Assembly (NCBI RefSeq): GCF_005222805.1
Contig: NZ_STGC01000005.1
Span: 1,340,456 to 1,404,455 of the forward strand
DNA from: Devosia sp. FKR38
Lineage (GTDB): Bacteria; Pseudomonadota; Alphaproteobacteria; Rhizobiales; Devosiaceae
DNA length: 64,000 nt
Direction of reading: 5' to 3'
This document shows positions 51,316 through 61,424 of the stretch, one piece after another. Position numbers and translations under genes: made by a program. The notes below the pieces were generated by a model. It did not search any database. It was not told the origin of the DNA and worked only from the letters and a program-made list of their open reading frames with translations. How positions within the stretch are numbered: the stretch's first letter is position 1; each line of letters starts with the position of its first letter.

Positions 51316-51346
51316 AGCCGAACCGATCCTAAAGATCGATCCGGCT
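51316..51346 (-). other. Imperfect hairpin between clpP and clpX
   Basis: AGCCGAACCGATC and GATCGATCCGGCT form a 13-bp stem with two imperfect pairs around a CTAAA-type loop, followed on the minus strand by a T-rich run. It may act as an attenuator or processing site in the clpP-clpX transcript. Confidence 0.4.
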
Positions 51347-51409
51347 CGGTGCAATCGCGCAGGGATCACAGTCCACGGCGCGTCAGCAATGTGCTTAACG
51401 CGGGCCCAA

Positions 51410-52039
51410 TCAGCTCGCGGTCTCCGGAACGACGCGCTTGTCCCACACGTTGTCGATCAGGCCAAAGGTCTTGGCTTCCTCGGGCGACAGGAAGCGATCG
51501 CGCTCGAGAGCGTTCTCGATTTCCTCGTAGGTGCGGCCGGTGTGCTTCTCATAGATCTGATTAAGACGGCGCTTCAAACCCTCGACTTCCTTGGCATGAA
51601 TCAGGATATCGGTGACCTGACCCTGGAAGCCGCCGGACGGCTGGTGCACCATCACGCGGGCGTTGGGCAGCGCGGTGCGCATGCCGGCTTCGCCGGCTGC
51701 CAGCAGCAGCGAACCCATCGAGGCCGCCTGCCCCATCACCATGGTGGCGACCGGTGCGCGGATGAACTGCATGGTGTCGTAGATCGACAGGCCCGCCGTC
51801 ACAACACCGCCAGGCGAGTTGATGTACAGCGAGATTTCCTTTTTCGGATTCTCTGATTCGAGGAACAGCAGCTGCGCCACGATCAGCGAGGCCATGTTGT
51901 CCTCGACAACGCTGGTCACAAAAATGATGCGCTCGCGCAGCAGGCGCGAATAGATGTCGAAGGCACGCTCGCCACGGTTGGATTGCTCCACCACCATGGG
52001 AACGAGGGTGTTCATATAAGTATCGTGCGGATCCCGCAT
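51410..52039 (-). CDS. clpP: ClpP, proteolytic subunit of Clp protease
   Basis: This serine peptidase forms tetradecameric barrels with ClpX or ClpA. 209 residues is standard. The catalytic Ser is in [12 protein letters not shown], His in [10 protein letters not shown] and Asp in [14 protein letters not shown]-terminal sequence [19 protein letters not shown] fits alphaproteobacterial ClpP; ATG is at 52039. It precedes clpX. In most relatives tig lies directly upstream; here about 4.8 kb of accessory genes separate them. Confidence 0.98.
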   Translation of the reverse strand: MRDPHDTYMNTLVPMVVEQSNRGERAFDIYSRLLRERIIFVTSVVEDNMASLIVAQLLFLESENPKKEISLYINSPGGVVTAGLSIYDTMQFIRAPVATMVMGQAASMGSLLLAAGEAGMRTALPNARVMVHQPSGGFQGQVTDILIHAKEVEGLKRRLNQIYEKHTGRTYEEIENALERDRFLSPEEAKTFGLIDNVWDKRVVPETAS

Positions 52040-52254
52040 GGAATGCCCCTTTGCTGTGCCAGGTCGCGGACCGGGCGAGCGGTGTCGTTGTTTGGGACAC
52101 GATCAGTGACCGGGGCGAGTGCCCGGACCAGCGCAATCATGTCGAATTCGAATCAGCGGTACTGGCCGATTGCAGACCATGCCGCCTTAACGCGCGGTAA
52201 AAGCACAGATAGGCGGCAATCGCCCCCGCTTCAATAGGGGCAACGTCACGGTGA

Positions 52255-52605
52255 TCATTCTCCATGCGTGGGGTTAATTGCCCGTTGCTGCAACTGAACG
52301 CCAAACTGGGCCATCGCCGCAATCACCGGCTCCACCGAATGCCCGAGCGCTGTCAGCGTGTACTCCGTCTTGGGTGGAACGGTTGGATAGATGGTCTTTG
52401 CAATCAATCCGCGAGCTTCCAGATCGTGCAGCCGCGTCGCCAGCATGCGCGGGCTGATCCCCGCGATAGCGCGCTGCAACTGGCTGTACCGCTTGGTACC
52501 ACCGAGCAACTCGCGGAAGATCAATGTCGTCCATTTGCCGTCAAGAACACCGGCGGCTTCCGCAACCGGGCAATCGGAGGCGCAGTCGGCTTTCGGATCC
52601 AGCAT
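52255..52605 (-). CDS. HxlR-family winged-helix transcriptional regulator
   Basis: This 116-residue regulator has CPVAEAAGVLDGKWTTLIFR at its start, the HxlR family signature, then winged-helix residues (LQRAIAGISPRMLATRLHDL, YPTVPPKTEYTLTALG). A Cys near the N-terminus (DCASDCPV) is common in redox-sensing members. It is divergent from a small membrane protein gene with an 83-nt gap and likely controls it, as HxlR proteins usually regulate a neighbour. Confidence 0.92.
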   Translation of the reverse strand: MLDPKADCASDCPVAEAAGVLDGKWTTLIFRELLGGTKRYSQLQRAIAGISPRMLATRLHDLEARGLIAKTIYPTVPPKTEYTLTALGHSVEPVIAAMAQFGVQLQQRAINPTHGE

Positions 52606-52688
52606 TTTGCGCTATACTTTTTGTAACTACTTACTTTTATATAGCTAGCAATCTAGCCTTCGGCAATCAACGACCGAAAGGCACAACA

Positions 52689-53075
52689 ATGACCTATCTC
52701 CGCATCGTCCTGCTGCTTATTGCAGTCTCACAGCTCGCCCTTGGCCTGCTGACCCTGCTCGCACCCGGATATTTCATCCAGGCCATGGGCCTCAACGCTG
52801 TGCCCGCATACGGATTCTACCTGATCGGCATGCTCGCCGCGCGCTTCCTGGCGTTTGGCGTTGTGCTGGTCGTGCTGGCCCGACGCCAGCAGGTTGATCC
52901 TCTCTGGCTGCAGGCCATGGGGGGCATCCAATTGGTCGATCTGGGCGTAGGCCTCTACTATACGGCAACGGGCGTTCTCCCGCTGAGCGTATCGGCCTTC
53001 CCCATGTTCAATGCCGTGCTGTTCAGTGGACTGCTGCTGCGCGCTATGCGGCGCCAGCAGCTGGCAACGGTCTAG
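52689..53075 (+). CDS. Small four-helix membrane protein (DUF4345-like)
   Basis: This 128-residue protein has about four hydrophobic segments: IVLLLIAVSQLALGLLTLLA, AARFLAFGVVLVVLA, LVDLGVGLYYTATG and NAVLFSGLLLRAM. The arrangement resembles DUF4345-type proteins of unknown function. ATG 52689 follows weak GC purine sequence; the longer frame upstream crosses the promoter. It is divergent from the HxlR gene, which makes it a probable target. It overlaps the following convergent gene by 4 nt (CTAG). Confidence 0.75.
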   Translation: MTYLRIVLLLIAVSQLALGLLTLLAPGYFIQAMGLNAVPAYGFYLIGMLAARFLAFGVVLVVLARRQQVDPLWLQAMGGIQLVDLGVGLYYTATGVLPLSVSAFPMFNAVLFSGLLLRAMRRQQLATV

Positions 53076-53302
53076 GCCGTGAAGCCGACCGTCACGCCCT
53101 TCTTCTTGAAATAGGACTGCATGATCTTGCGGCCCTGGCGATTGGGCTGGGCCAACTTGCCCGGCTCGAACACGGCTTCGCTAACGCCTTCGCGCGCCAT
53201 GGCCGCCTTGAGCGCAGCGATATGCAGGTCGATGTCTTCGTTGTTGTTCTTGATCGAGGCGTAGATCGCATCGATCGCCTGGGAAACGGTGATGTCGCTC
53301 AT
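53072..53302 (-). CDS. Small hypothetical protein (76 aa)
   Basis: This 76-residue soluble protein, MSDITVSQAIDAIYASIKN then a basic C-terminus (PNRQGRKIMQSYFKKKGVTV), has an acidic helix followed by a basic tail, which would suit nucleic-acid contact but is no evidence of it. The ATG at 53302 is chosen because the longer frame has low-complexity Pro/Arg sequence. It lies downstream of the YCII gene and converges on the membrane protein gene with a CTAG overlap. Family unrecognised. Confidence 0.6.
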   Translation of the reverse strand: MSDITVSQAIDAIYASIKNNNEDIDLHIAALKAAMAREGVSEAVFEPGKLAQPNRQGRKIMQSYFKKKGVTVGFTA

Positions 53303-53434
53303 GGCAAGGTCCTTGGTCGTTTGGCCGCCTTCAAGACATGATTGCAGCCGCCTTGCCAAGCCCTTTTGACGGCAATGCGGCGGCGGCGCGCTGGCCTGAC
53401 CGCCGTATGCCGGCTCCAAAATGGCGCCCTTGGC

Positions 53435-53833
53435 TTACCGCGCCTCGAAATCCGGCCGGGCAACCCCGGTTTCGCTGTGCCGATGCTCAACCATCAGCGG
53501 CCGGATTTCGACCCGGGCATAGGCCGCGATCGGGTCATCATCGAACAGCGCCACTGCCTCGGCCATATCGGCCGCCTCGATCAGCACAAAGCCGCCCACC
53601 ATTTCCTTGGCTTCCGCAAAGGGACCGTCGAGGCGCTCCATCTTCATGCGGGTACGCCGGTCGATGTTGACGCTCTCCTCTGGCGCCATCAGCGGCGAGG
53701 CGATCAGCAAATGCCCGCCGTCCCGCAGCTTGTGGTCATGCGCAATGGTGGCGTCGTCGATGCGGGCCATCTCCTGCGGGCTGAGCCCGGCAAAGGCATC
53801 GGGTTCGAAATGCACGAGGCAAAGGAACTTCAT
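53435..53833 (-). CDS. YCII-related (DGPF-type) protein
   Basis: This 132-residue protein has the YCII fold: MKFLCLVHFEPDAFAGLS start, central RLDGPFAEAKEMVGGFVLIE (the DGPF(A/T)E(T/A)KE motif), and a ferredoxin-like C-terminal half. Members often sit near ECF sigma factors or oxidoreductases. Function is unknown. ATG 53833 is well supported by fit; the longer frame adds unrelated residues. It is divergent from the P450 gene with a 151-nt gap. Confidence 0.88.
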   Translation of the reverse strand: MKFLCLVHFEPDAFAGLSPQEMARIDDATIAHDHKLRDGGHLLIASPLMAPEESVNIDRRTRMKMERLDGPFAEAKEMVGGFVLIEAADMAEAVALFDDDPIAAYARVEIRPLMVEHRHSETGVARPDFEAR

Positions 53834-53984
53834 GGTCGGGTCTCCGGTGTTGGACACGCTCCCGACGAACCGGCCCGCGCCCGATCGACTATTTCTGTGT
53901 GGCCAATTGCACGCCTTGCGCAACAGCAGTTGCAACGCCGCTTCCGGCCCCTATGGTATCAGAACCCTACCTGCTTGGACCACC

Positions 53985-55241
53985 ATGGCCGCCATTCTCC
54001 AGATCAAGCCGATCACCGACGTTCCCGCCCAGCGCCGCGCCAGCGCCGACCCGCGCGACCCGGCCTTCTTCCAGAACCCCTATGGCTTTTATGCCGAGCG
54101 CCACGCCAGCGCGCCCAACTTCTATTGGGAACAGTATGGGCATTGGTGCTTTGCCGGCTTCAAGGAGGTCAACGCCCTGCTGCGCGACAAGCGCTTCGGC
54201 CGCGAGATTCTGCACGTGGCGACGCGTGAGGAAATCGGCCTGCCCGAACCCAAGGCGCACACCGCTGCCTTTGACCTGACCGAGAAGCACTCCCTGCTCA
54301 ATCTTGAGCCGCCAGCCCATACGCGCCTGCGCACCCTGGTCAACCGCGCCTTTGTGTCCCGCCATGTCGAGCAGTTGCGCCCGCGCATCGTCAAGCTGGC
54401 CAACGAGGTCATCGACGGCTTCGAGGGCGAGGCCAGCGTTGACCTCATCAAGGCCTTTGCCGCGCCCATCCCGGCCATCATCATCGCTGAAATGATCGGC
54501 CTGCCAGCCGAGAGCGCGCCGCAACTGCTTGCCTGGTCCAATCGCATGGTGGCCATGTATATGTTCGGGGTCAGCCATGAGACCGAACTGGACGCCAACC
54601 AGGCCTCGCAGGATTTCATGGACTATCTGGCCGCGATTATCGCCGAGCGCCGCAAGCAGCCGCGCGAAGACCTGCTCAGCCACATGCTGACCTCAGACCG
54701 CGGCGGTGACCGGCTCAGTGACGACGAGGTCATGTCCACCGCCATCCTGCTGCTCAATGCCGGCCATGAGGCCACCGTCCATACTACCGGCAATGGGGTC
54801 AAATCGATCCTGGAAAGCGGTATCGATCCGGTTACGCTTTTCAGCTCCCCCGAGCAGACTGAGGCGACAGTGGAAGAATGCCTGCGCTTTGATGCGCCGC
54901 TGCACCTGTTCACCCGCTATGCCCTGAGCGATCTCGAATTTGAGGGCATTCATCTGCGCAAGGGCGATGTCGTCGGCCTGATGCTGGGCGCCGCCAATCG
55001 CGACCCAGCCCGCTTTGCCAATGCCGACCGCTTCGATCCCTTCCGCACGGACGGCCTCAATGTCAGCTTCGGCGCCGGCATCCACTTCTGCATCGGTGCG
55101 CCGCTGGCCCGCATCGAGCTCCAGGTAGCGCTCAGCGAACTCTTCCGTCGCCTGCCCAGGCTGCGCCTCGCCGAAGCCCCACGCTACAACGACGTCTACC
55201 ACTTCCACGGGCTGGAAAAGCTGATGGTGCGCTGGGACTAA
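53985..55241 (+). CDS. Cytochrome P450
   Basis: This 418-residue class I bacterial P450 has the I-helix oxygen-binding motif ([13 protein letters not shown]), the K-helix ExxR (VEECLRFD), and the heme-binding loop [15 protein letters not shown] with the axial Cys. The region around residues 100-115 ([16 protein letters not shown]) is the usual C-helix. It needs a ferredoxin and reductase; none is nearby. The substrate is unknown. It converges on the NAD(P)HX repair gene with stops overlapping (CTAA). Confidence 0.94.
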   Translation: MAAILQIKPITDVPAQRRASADPRDPAFFQNPYGFYAERHASAPNFYWEQYGHWCFAGFKEVNALLRDKRFGREILHVATREEIGLPEPKAHTAAFDLTEKHSLLNLEPPAHTRLRTLVNRAFVSRHVEQLRPRIVKLANEVIDGFEGEASVDLIKAFAAPIPAIIIAEMIGLPAESAPQLLAWSNRMVAMYMFGVSHETELDANQASQDFMDYLAAIIAERRKQPREDLLSHMLTSDRGGDRLSDDEVMSTAILLLNAGHEATVHTTGNGVKSILESGIDPVTLFSSPEQTEATVEECLRFDAPLHLFTRYALSDLEFEGIHLRKGDVVGLMLGAANRDPARFANADRFDPFRTDGLNVSFGAGIHFCIGAPLARIELQVALSELFRRLPRLRLAEAPRYNDVYHFHGLEKLMVRWD

Positions 55242-56710
55242 AGGCTCGCCAGCACGCCGGGCACCAGAAGCGGCAGGTCTTCACTGATCAGCCCCGGGCC
55301 GCCAAAGCGATTGGCGGCCTCGGCATGGATCCATACACCAGCGCAGGCGGCTTCCCAGCCCTCCATGCCCTGCCCCATCAATCCGGCAATCATGCCGGCC
55401 AGCACATCGCCCGAACCGGCCGTCCCCAGCCAGGCCGGCGCATTGGCATTGATGGCAGCACGCCCATCGGGGCTGGCAATCACCGTATCGCTGCCCTTGA
55501 GCACCACAATGGCGCCGCTCTGAGCTGCGGCGGCGCGGGCGCGCTCCAGCTTGCTACCCGCCACCATGCCGAACAGCCGCTCGAACTCGCCCTCATGCGG
55601 GGTGATCACCACCGGCTGCTCGGCCGCCTTCACGGCAGCAAAAAACACCTCGGCAGAACCGGCAAAGCTGGTGAGCCCATCAGCATCCACCACCGCCGCT
55701 GCACCCGATTCGAGTACGCTGAGCACCGCTGCGCGCGTCTGCTCGCCGATGCCGGCCGCCGGCCCGATCACCACCGCGGTGATGCGGCTGTCGCTGAGCA
55801 AGTCCACCAGATCCTCGGGCGCCTCGACGGGCTTGAGCATGACGGCCGTCACATGGGCCGCGTGCACCAGCAGAGCCTCTTCCGAGCCGGCCAGCGACAC
55901 CAGCCCCGCCCCGACGCGGAAGGCCCCCATGGCCGCCAGCCGCGCGGCGCCGGTCTGCAGCGCCCCGCCAGAGACGACAATGCAATGGCCACGGTGGAAT
56001 TTGTTGCCGCCCGTCTCGGCCGCGGGCAGCGTCCACAGGCTCGCGCTATTCTGCCAGGCGCTGGCGCCGATAGTCTCGAGCACCTCCTGGCCGATGCCGA
56101 TATCGGCCAGCACCACCTCGCCGCAGAGGTCGCGACCCGGCTGCAGCAGATGGCCGGGCTTGAGGCGGAAAAAGGTCACCGTCATTTCGGCGATCATGGC
56201 CACGCCGCGCGGCTGGCCCAGTGCCCCGTCCAGCCCGCTGGGCACATCGATGGCGACGACCGGCCGTGTGCTGGCGTTCACCGCCGCAATGATCTCGGCC
56301 ATCTCCCCGTCGACGTCGCGGTCGAGCCCGGCGCCCAGCAGCGCATCGATCACCAGATCGGCGTCCTCGATGTCCTGCAGGCTCGGCGCCACCACGCGGC
56401 CGCTCCACTGCGCCGCCATGGCCGCGGCATCGCCCTTGAGCGCGCTCATCTCGCCCACCAGGCGCACCTGCACCGGCCAGCCCTTGTCCTTGAGCAGCCG
56501 CGCCACCACAAAGCCGTCGCCGCCATTATTGCCCGGCCCACACAGCACCAGTACCGAGCGCTGGTAATAGCGCTCGATCACCGCCTCGGCGACGGCCTTG
56601 CCGGCTGCCTCCATCAGCTTGAGCCCGCGCGTGCCCGCCTCCATGGCCAGGCGGTCGGCCTGGGCCATCTGCTGGGGCGTGAGGAGAATGTCGATGCTGG
56701 TGGGGGCCAT
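55238..56710 (-). CDS. nnr: Bifunctional NAD(P)H-hydrate epimerase / ADP-dependent dehydratase
   Basis: This enzyme repairs hydrated NADH/NADPH. The N-terminal YjeF-type epimerase (residues about 10-210) carries [13 protein letters not shown] and [17 protein letters not shown]; the C-terminal kinase-like dehydratase (about 225-490) carries [12 protein letters not shown] and [19 protein letters not shown]. The ATG at 56710 gives [15 protein letters not shown]. 490 residues is normal. In many rhizobia this gene precedes glnB-glnA on the same strand; here it is oriented away, with tig between. Downstream it converges with the P450 gene. Confidence 0.95.
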   Translation of the reverse strand: MAPTSIDILLTPQQMAQADRLAMEAGTRGLKLMEAAGKAVAEAVIERYYQRSVLVLCGPGNNGGDGFVVARLLKDKGWPVQVRLVGEMSALKGDAAAMAAQWSGRVVAPSLQDIEDADLVIDALLGAGLDRDVDGEMAEIIAAVNASTRPVVAIDVPSGLDGALGQPRGVAMIAEMTVTFFRLKPGHLLQPGRDLCGEVVLADIGIGQEVLETIGASAWQNSASLWTLPAAETGGNKFHRGHCIVVSGGALQTGAARLAAMGAFRVGAGLVSLAGSEEALLVHAAHVTAVMLKPVEAPEDLVDLLSDSRITAVVIGPAAGIGEQTRAAVLSVLESGAAAVVDADGLTSFAGSAEVFFAAVKAAEQPVVITPHEGEFERLFGMVAGSKLERARAAAAQSGAIVVLKGSDTVIASPDGRAAINANAPAWLGTAGSGDVLAGMIAGLMGQGMEGWEAACAGVWIHAEAANRFGGPGLISEDLPLLVPGVLASL

Positions 56711-56754
56711 GAAAACTCGCAATGGAAACAGAATGCCAGGGACTAGAAACGAAA

Positions 56755-56778
56755 AAGCCGCCCAATTCTGGGCGGCTT
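56755..56778 (-). terminator. Rho-independent terminator of tig
   Basis: On the minus strand AAGCCGCCC pairs with GGGCGGCTT around a short AGAATT loop and is followed by TTTTT. It lies 22 nt past the tig stop codon. Confidence 0.9.
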
Positions 56779-56799
56779 CCTATTCAAAGGCGAGACATC

Positions 56800-58179
56800 T
56801 TAGTGGTGATGCTCTTCGGGAACCTCGTCCTCGTCGGCCTGGATGAGCTTGGCGAGTTCTTCGCGGCCCATGGCCTTCTCGGTGATCTTGCCCTGGTCGA
56901 TGACAAAGTCGACGACCTTGTTCTCGAACACCGGCGCGCGCAGGCCAGCCAGGGCCTGGGGGTTCTTGCGGTAATAGTCGTAAACCTGCTGTTCCTGGCC
57001 CGGGAAGCGGCGGACCTCGGCGATCAGCGCCTGCTGATGCTCTTCCTCGGTCACGTTGACTTCGTTCTGGTTGCCGATCTCGGCAACAACCAGGCCCAGG
57101 CGGACGCGGCGCTCGGCGATCGAGCGATACTGCTCGCGCGCAGCTTCCTCGGTGGTGCCTTCGTCTTCGAACGAGCGGCCATGGCTCTGCACTTCATGCT
57201 CGACGCGCTGCCAGATCGTGGCGAACTCGGCCTCGACCAGCTGGGCGGGTACGTCGAACTTGTGGCCATCGTCCAGGGCATCGAGGACCTGGCGCTTCAT
57301 GTGCTGGCGGCTCATGGAGCCAAGAGCGGCTTCCATCTGGGCCTTGACGGCGTCGCGCATGGCCTGGACGTTCTCGACGCCGAGGCGCTGGGCGAATTCA
57401 TCATCCAGTTCGCCGGCATTGGGGCCGTCGATATGCAGCACGGTCACGTCGAACGTGGCTTCCTTACCGGCCAGCTCGGCGTTCTGGTAATCCTTGGGGA
57501 AGGTCACCTTCACTTCGCGCGGCTCACCCTTCTTCATGCCAACCAGCTGCTCTTCGAAGCCGGGGATGAATTCACCCGAGCCAACGGTCAGGTGGGCATG
57601 GTCGGAGGTGCCGCCATCAAAGGCCACGCCGTCGATCTTGCCGACAAACGACAGACCCAGGCGATCGCCATTTTCGACCACGGCGCCATCGCCCTTGTCG
57701 GTGTAGCCGCGGTTCTGGGCGAACACGCGGTTCACTTCAGCGGTGACTTCGTCCTCGGTGATGGCCACGACCGGCTTGGTCAGCGGCACGCCCTTGAGGT
57801 CCATCAGCGCGACGGGGGGCAGAACTTCATATTCGACTTCAAAAGCCAGGTCAGCCTTGCCGTCGAGCACGTCGTTGATCACGGCCTGATCGTCGGGCAG
57901 GTCAACCTTGGGCTGGGCGGCAGCGCGCTCGCTGCGGCTATCCAGCGTCTCGGAGACGGTGGAATTGATCGCGTCGGTCATCACTTCGGACATCGCCGAG
58001 CGGCCGAACATCTTCTTGATGTGCGCCAGCGGAACCTTGCCGGGACGGAAGCCCTTGATGTTGGCCTGGCCCTTGAGCTCTTCGAGCTTGGCGCTCAGGC
58101 GCGTATTGAGGTCGGCGGCCGGAATGGTGACGCTCAACTTGCGCTTCAGGCCTTCATTGAGGGTTTCGGTAACCTGCAT
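56800..58179 (-). CDS. tig: Trigger factor
   Basis: This ribosome-associated chaperone and peptidyl-prolyl isomerase binds nascent chains. It has an N-terminal ribosome-binding domain with GFRPGKVPLAHIKKMFG (residues about 45-60), an FKBP-type domain (VENGDRLGLSFVGKIDGVAF), and the long C-terminal arm domain. The acidic/His-rich tail EVPEEHHH closes it. The ATG at 58179 (MQVTETLNEG) is the family start; the ATG at 58200 would add seven residues. Confidence 0.97.
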   Translation of the reverse strand: MQVTETLNEGLKRKLSVTIPAADLNTRLSAKLEELKGQANIKGFRPGKVPLAHIKKMFGRSAMSEVMTDAINSTVSETLDSRSERAAAQPKVDLPDDQAVINDVLDGKADLAFEVEYEVLPPVALMDLKGVPLTKPVVAITEDEVTAEVNRVFAQNRGYTDKGDGAVVENGDRLGLSFVGKIDGVAFDGGTSDHAHLTVGSGEFIPGFEEQLVGMKKGEPREVKVTFPKDYQNAELAGKEATFDVTVLHIDGPNAGELDDEFAQRLGVENVQAMRDAVKAQMEAALGSMSRQHMKRQVLDALDDGHKFDVPAQLVEAEFATIWQRVEHEVQSHGRSFEDEGTTEEAAREQYRSIAERRVRLGLVVAEIGNQNEVNVTEEEHQQALIAEVRRFPGQEQQVYDYYRKNPQALAGLRAPVFENKVVDFVIDQGKITEKAMGREELAKLIQADEDEVPEEHHH

Positions 58180-58224
58180 TCGGTTCAATCCCGTATTCAT
58201 TGATCAGGGGGCCAGGGCCCAGTG

Positions 58225-58309
58225 TGGTGCGGGTGAGAGGACTCGAACCTCCACGCCTTGCGGCGCTGGAACCTAAATCCAGTGCGTCTACCAGTTCCGC
58301 CACACCCGC
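58225..58309 (-). tRNA. tRNA-Leu (anticodon TAG)
   Basis: An 85-nt tRNA with long variable arm on the minus strand: acceptor GCGGGTG pairs with CACCCGC, the anticodon stem CTGGA/TCCAG frames loop TTTAGGT with anticodon TAG, the variable arm contains CGCCGCAAGGCG, and the T arm has GGTTCGAGTCC. CCA is encoded. Confidence 0.96.
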
Positions 58310-59023
<714 letters not shown>

Positions 59024-59090
59024 GGTATATGACCCAGGCGTCCCGCCGTTCCGACCAACAAGCATTCCGAATTAGACAGGGGAAGACCTC

Positions 59091-60500
59091 ATGACCACCG
59101 GAGCCGATATCGTTCAGCGCATGAAGGACGAGAACATCAAGTATCTCGACGTGCGCTTCACCGATCTGCGCGGCAAGCTGCAGCACGTCACCATGGACGC
59201 GTCCGTGGTCGATGCCGACATGTTTGAGGAAGGCGTCATGTTTGACGGTTCCTCCATCGCCGGCTGGAAGGCCATCAACGAGTCCGACATGGTGCTGATG
59301 CCCGATCCGAACTCGGCCTATATCGACCCCTTCTTCTCGGCCTCGACCCTCGCGATCAACTGCGACATTCTCGAGCCCGCCACCTACCAGCCCTACAACC
59401 GCGACCCGCGCTCGATCGCCAAGAAGGCTGAAGCCCTGGTCAAGTCGTCCGGCATCGGCGACGCGGTCGTGTTCGGCCCCGAGCCCGAATTCTTCATCTT
59501 CGACGACGTGAAGTATTCCAACACCACCTACAAGGTCGGTTTCTCGGTCGATCACTCCGAACTGCCGATCAACAACGACAGCGAGTACGAAGGCGGCAAC
59601 AACGGCCACCACATCGGCCTCAAGAAGGGCTACTTCCCGGTTCCCCCGCTGGACAGCGCCCAGGACATGCGCGGCGAAATGCTCGAGGCCATGGGCCAGA
59701 TGGGCGTCGTCATTGAAAAGCACCACCACGAAGTGGCGTCCGCCCAGCACGAGCTCGGCATCAAGTTCCAGCCGATGATCAAGTCGGCCGACGACGTGCT
59801 GATCTACAAGTATGTCATCCAGCAGGTCGCCAATGCCTATGGCAAGTCGGCAACCTTCATGCCCAAGCCCGTCTATGGCGACAATGGCTCGGGCATGCAC
59901 TGCCACCAGTCGATCTGGAAGGACGGCAAGCCGCTGTTCGCCGGTGACCAGTATGCTGGCCTGTCGATGGACTGCCTGTACTACATCGGCGGCGTGATCA
60001 AGCATGCCAAGGCCATCAACGCCTTCACCAACCCGACCACCAACAGCTACAAGCGCCTGGTGCCCGGCTTCGAAGCCCCCGTGCTGCTGGCCTATTCGGC
60101 TCGCAACCGTTCGGCCTCCTGCCGTATCCCCTTCGGCCAGTCGCCGAAGGCCAAGCGCGTCGAAGTCCGCTTCCCCGATCCGCTGGCGAACCCCTACCTG
60201 GCGTTCACCGCGCTGCTGATGGCTGGCCTGGACGGCATCAAGAACAAGATCCACCCCGGCGATCCGATGGACAAGGACCTCTACGAGCTGCCCAAGGAAG
60301 AGCTCAAGGAAATCCCGACCGTTTGCGGTTCGCTGCGTGAAGCCCTGGAAAACCTCGACAAGAACCGCGAGTTCCTCAAAGTCGGCGGCGTCATGGACGA
60401 CGATTTCATCGACAGCTACATCGAGCTCAAGATGCAGGAAGTGGTCAAGTTCGAGCACACCCCGCATCCGGTCGAATACGAAATGTACTACTCGGCCTAA
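59091..60500 (+). CDS. glnA: Glutamine synthetase type I
   Basis: This dodecameric enzyme makes glutamine from glutamate, ammonia and ATP. The 469 residues are normal for GSI-beta. Motifs include [10 protein letters not shown], the [22 protein letters not shown] ATP/glutamate loop, and the adenylylation Tyr in [11 protein letters not shown] (about residue 397), so activity should be controlled by GlnE as well as by transcription. It follows glnB and is closed by a strong terminator. Confidence 0.98.
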   Translation: MTTGADIVQRMKDENIKYLDVRFTDLRGKLQHVTMDASVVDADMFEEGVMFDGSSIAGWKAINESDMVLMPDPNSAYIDPFFSASTLAINCDILEPATYQPYNRDPRSIAKKAEALVKSSGIGDAVVFGPEPEFFIFDDVKYSNTTYKVGFSVDHSELPINNDSEYEGGNNGHHIGLKKGYFPVPPLDSAQDMRGEMLEAMGQMGVVIEKHHHEVASAQHELGIKFQPMIKSADDVLIYKYVIQQVANAYGKSATFMPKPVYGDNGSGMHCHQSIWKDGKPLFAGDQYAGLSMDCLYYIGGVIKHAKAINAFTNPTTNSYKRLVPGFEAPVLLAYSARNRSASCRIPFGQSPKAKRVEVRFPDPLANPYLAFTALLMAGLDGIKNKIHPGDPMDKDLYELPKEELKEIPTVCGSLREALENLDKNREFLKVGGVMDDDFIDSYIELKMQEVVKFEHTPHPVEYEMYYSA

Positions 60501-60520
60501 TCGCCTGGTATGAAACGACG

Positions 60521-60544
60521 AAAGGGCCCCGCAAGGGGCCCTTT
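60521..60544 (+). terminator. Rho-independent terminator of glnA
   Basis: AAAGGGCCCC pairs perfectly with GGGGCCCTTT around GCAA, starting 21 nt after the glnA stop, with the stem ending in TTT then CTGC. It may also serve the convergent PilZ gene. Confidence 0.9.
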
Positions 60545-60594
60545 CTGCATCTGGCGCTCCGTATATGACCCGCCAACTGGCCGGCGCAGCGTCC

Positions 60595-61290
60595 TCAGTC
60601 GCTGAAACCGATCAGATCGGCGAATTCGATAATGTCGTCGCCATCGGCAGTCCTGGGCGGCAGCACGGCCACCGCCAGCCGCCATTCCTGCGGCGATTCC
60701 AACAGGCTCTCGATATCGTCGACCGCCTGTGGTTCGGCGAAATGCACGGCAAAGCCGACATCGAACAGCCGCACCACGTCAGCCTCCACCTGCCCGACCA
60801 TCACCCGCTCGCCCAGCTCCGGCTGCACCTGCGCCGACACGGCTGCGCCGCAGGCTGAATAATCCACCACCAGGCAGGGTAGCATCTCGCGATTGTTGCG
60901 GATCAGCACCGAGCGCGGCTCGGCCGGCATAAAGCGCTTTTCCGCCCGCTTGTCGGTCATCCCGGTCCACCGCCGATGCTGAAACTGCCCGATGCGCCTG
61001 GCCAGCGCTGCCTGAGCTTCTGCGGTCTGGTCCAGCACCACAACGAAGCCATCGGCCACATGCCGGGCGATATGGCCGCGCAGCGTGCCGAACGGCGCAA
61101 AGCGCAGGGTGATTGCATCGCCCACTGAGCCCGCCACCGGCGCCGCCGCGATCAGCGAGCGCTCCGAAATGGCGCGCAGCCGGCAGGCCAGGATATTGAC
61201 CCCCGGGATTTGTGGTCGGTCGCCCAGCGTATAGCGGCCTGCAACGCTGCTGATGTAATGCAGCTGTTCGACAGTCGCGTCATGTGCCAT
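60595..61290 (-). CDS. PilZ domain protein (putative c-di-GMP receptor)
   Basis: This 231-residue protein carries a C-terminal PilZ domain with the RxxxR motif (DKRAEKRFMP) and D/NxSxxG motif (VDYSACGAAVS), so c-di-GMP binding is probable. The N-terminal half (ACRLRAISERSLIAA) resembles a second, degenerate PilZ or YcgR-N-like unit. The ATG at 61290 has GGAGGA 6 nt upstream. It may influence motility, surface polysaccharide or attachment; no target gene is adjacent. Confidence 0.88.
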   Translation of the reverse strand: MAHDATVEQLHYISSVAGRYTLGDRPQIPGVNILACRLRAISERSLIAAAPVAGSVGDAITLRFAPFGTLRGHIARHVADGFVVVLDQTAEAQAALARRIGQFQHRRWTGMTDKRAEKRFMPAEPRSVLIRNNREMLPCLVVDYSACGAAVSAQVQPELGERVMVGQVEADVVRLFDVGFAVHFAEPQAVDDIESLLESPQEWRLAVAVLPPRTADGDDIIEFADLIGFSD

Positions 61291-61424
61291 GGCGGTCCTC
61301 CTCATCCAGTGACGCGGCCAAGGCTATGCCAATGCTGTAAACGCGGCATTTAACCTCTCGGTGCAAATGGTCCGACCTTGCAGCCGGACCATTCACCTCA
61401 AAAGCAGCCGTTTCACCGACCCCG

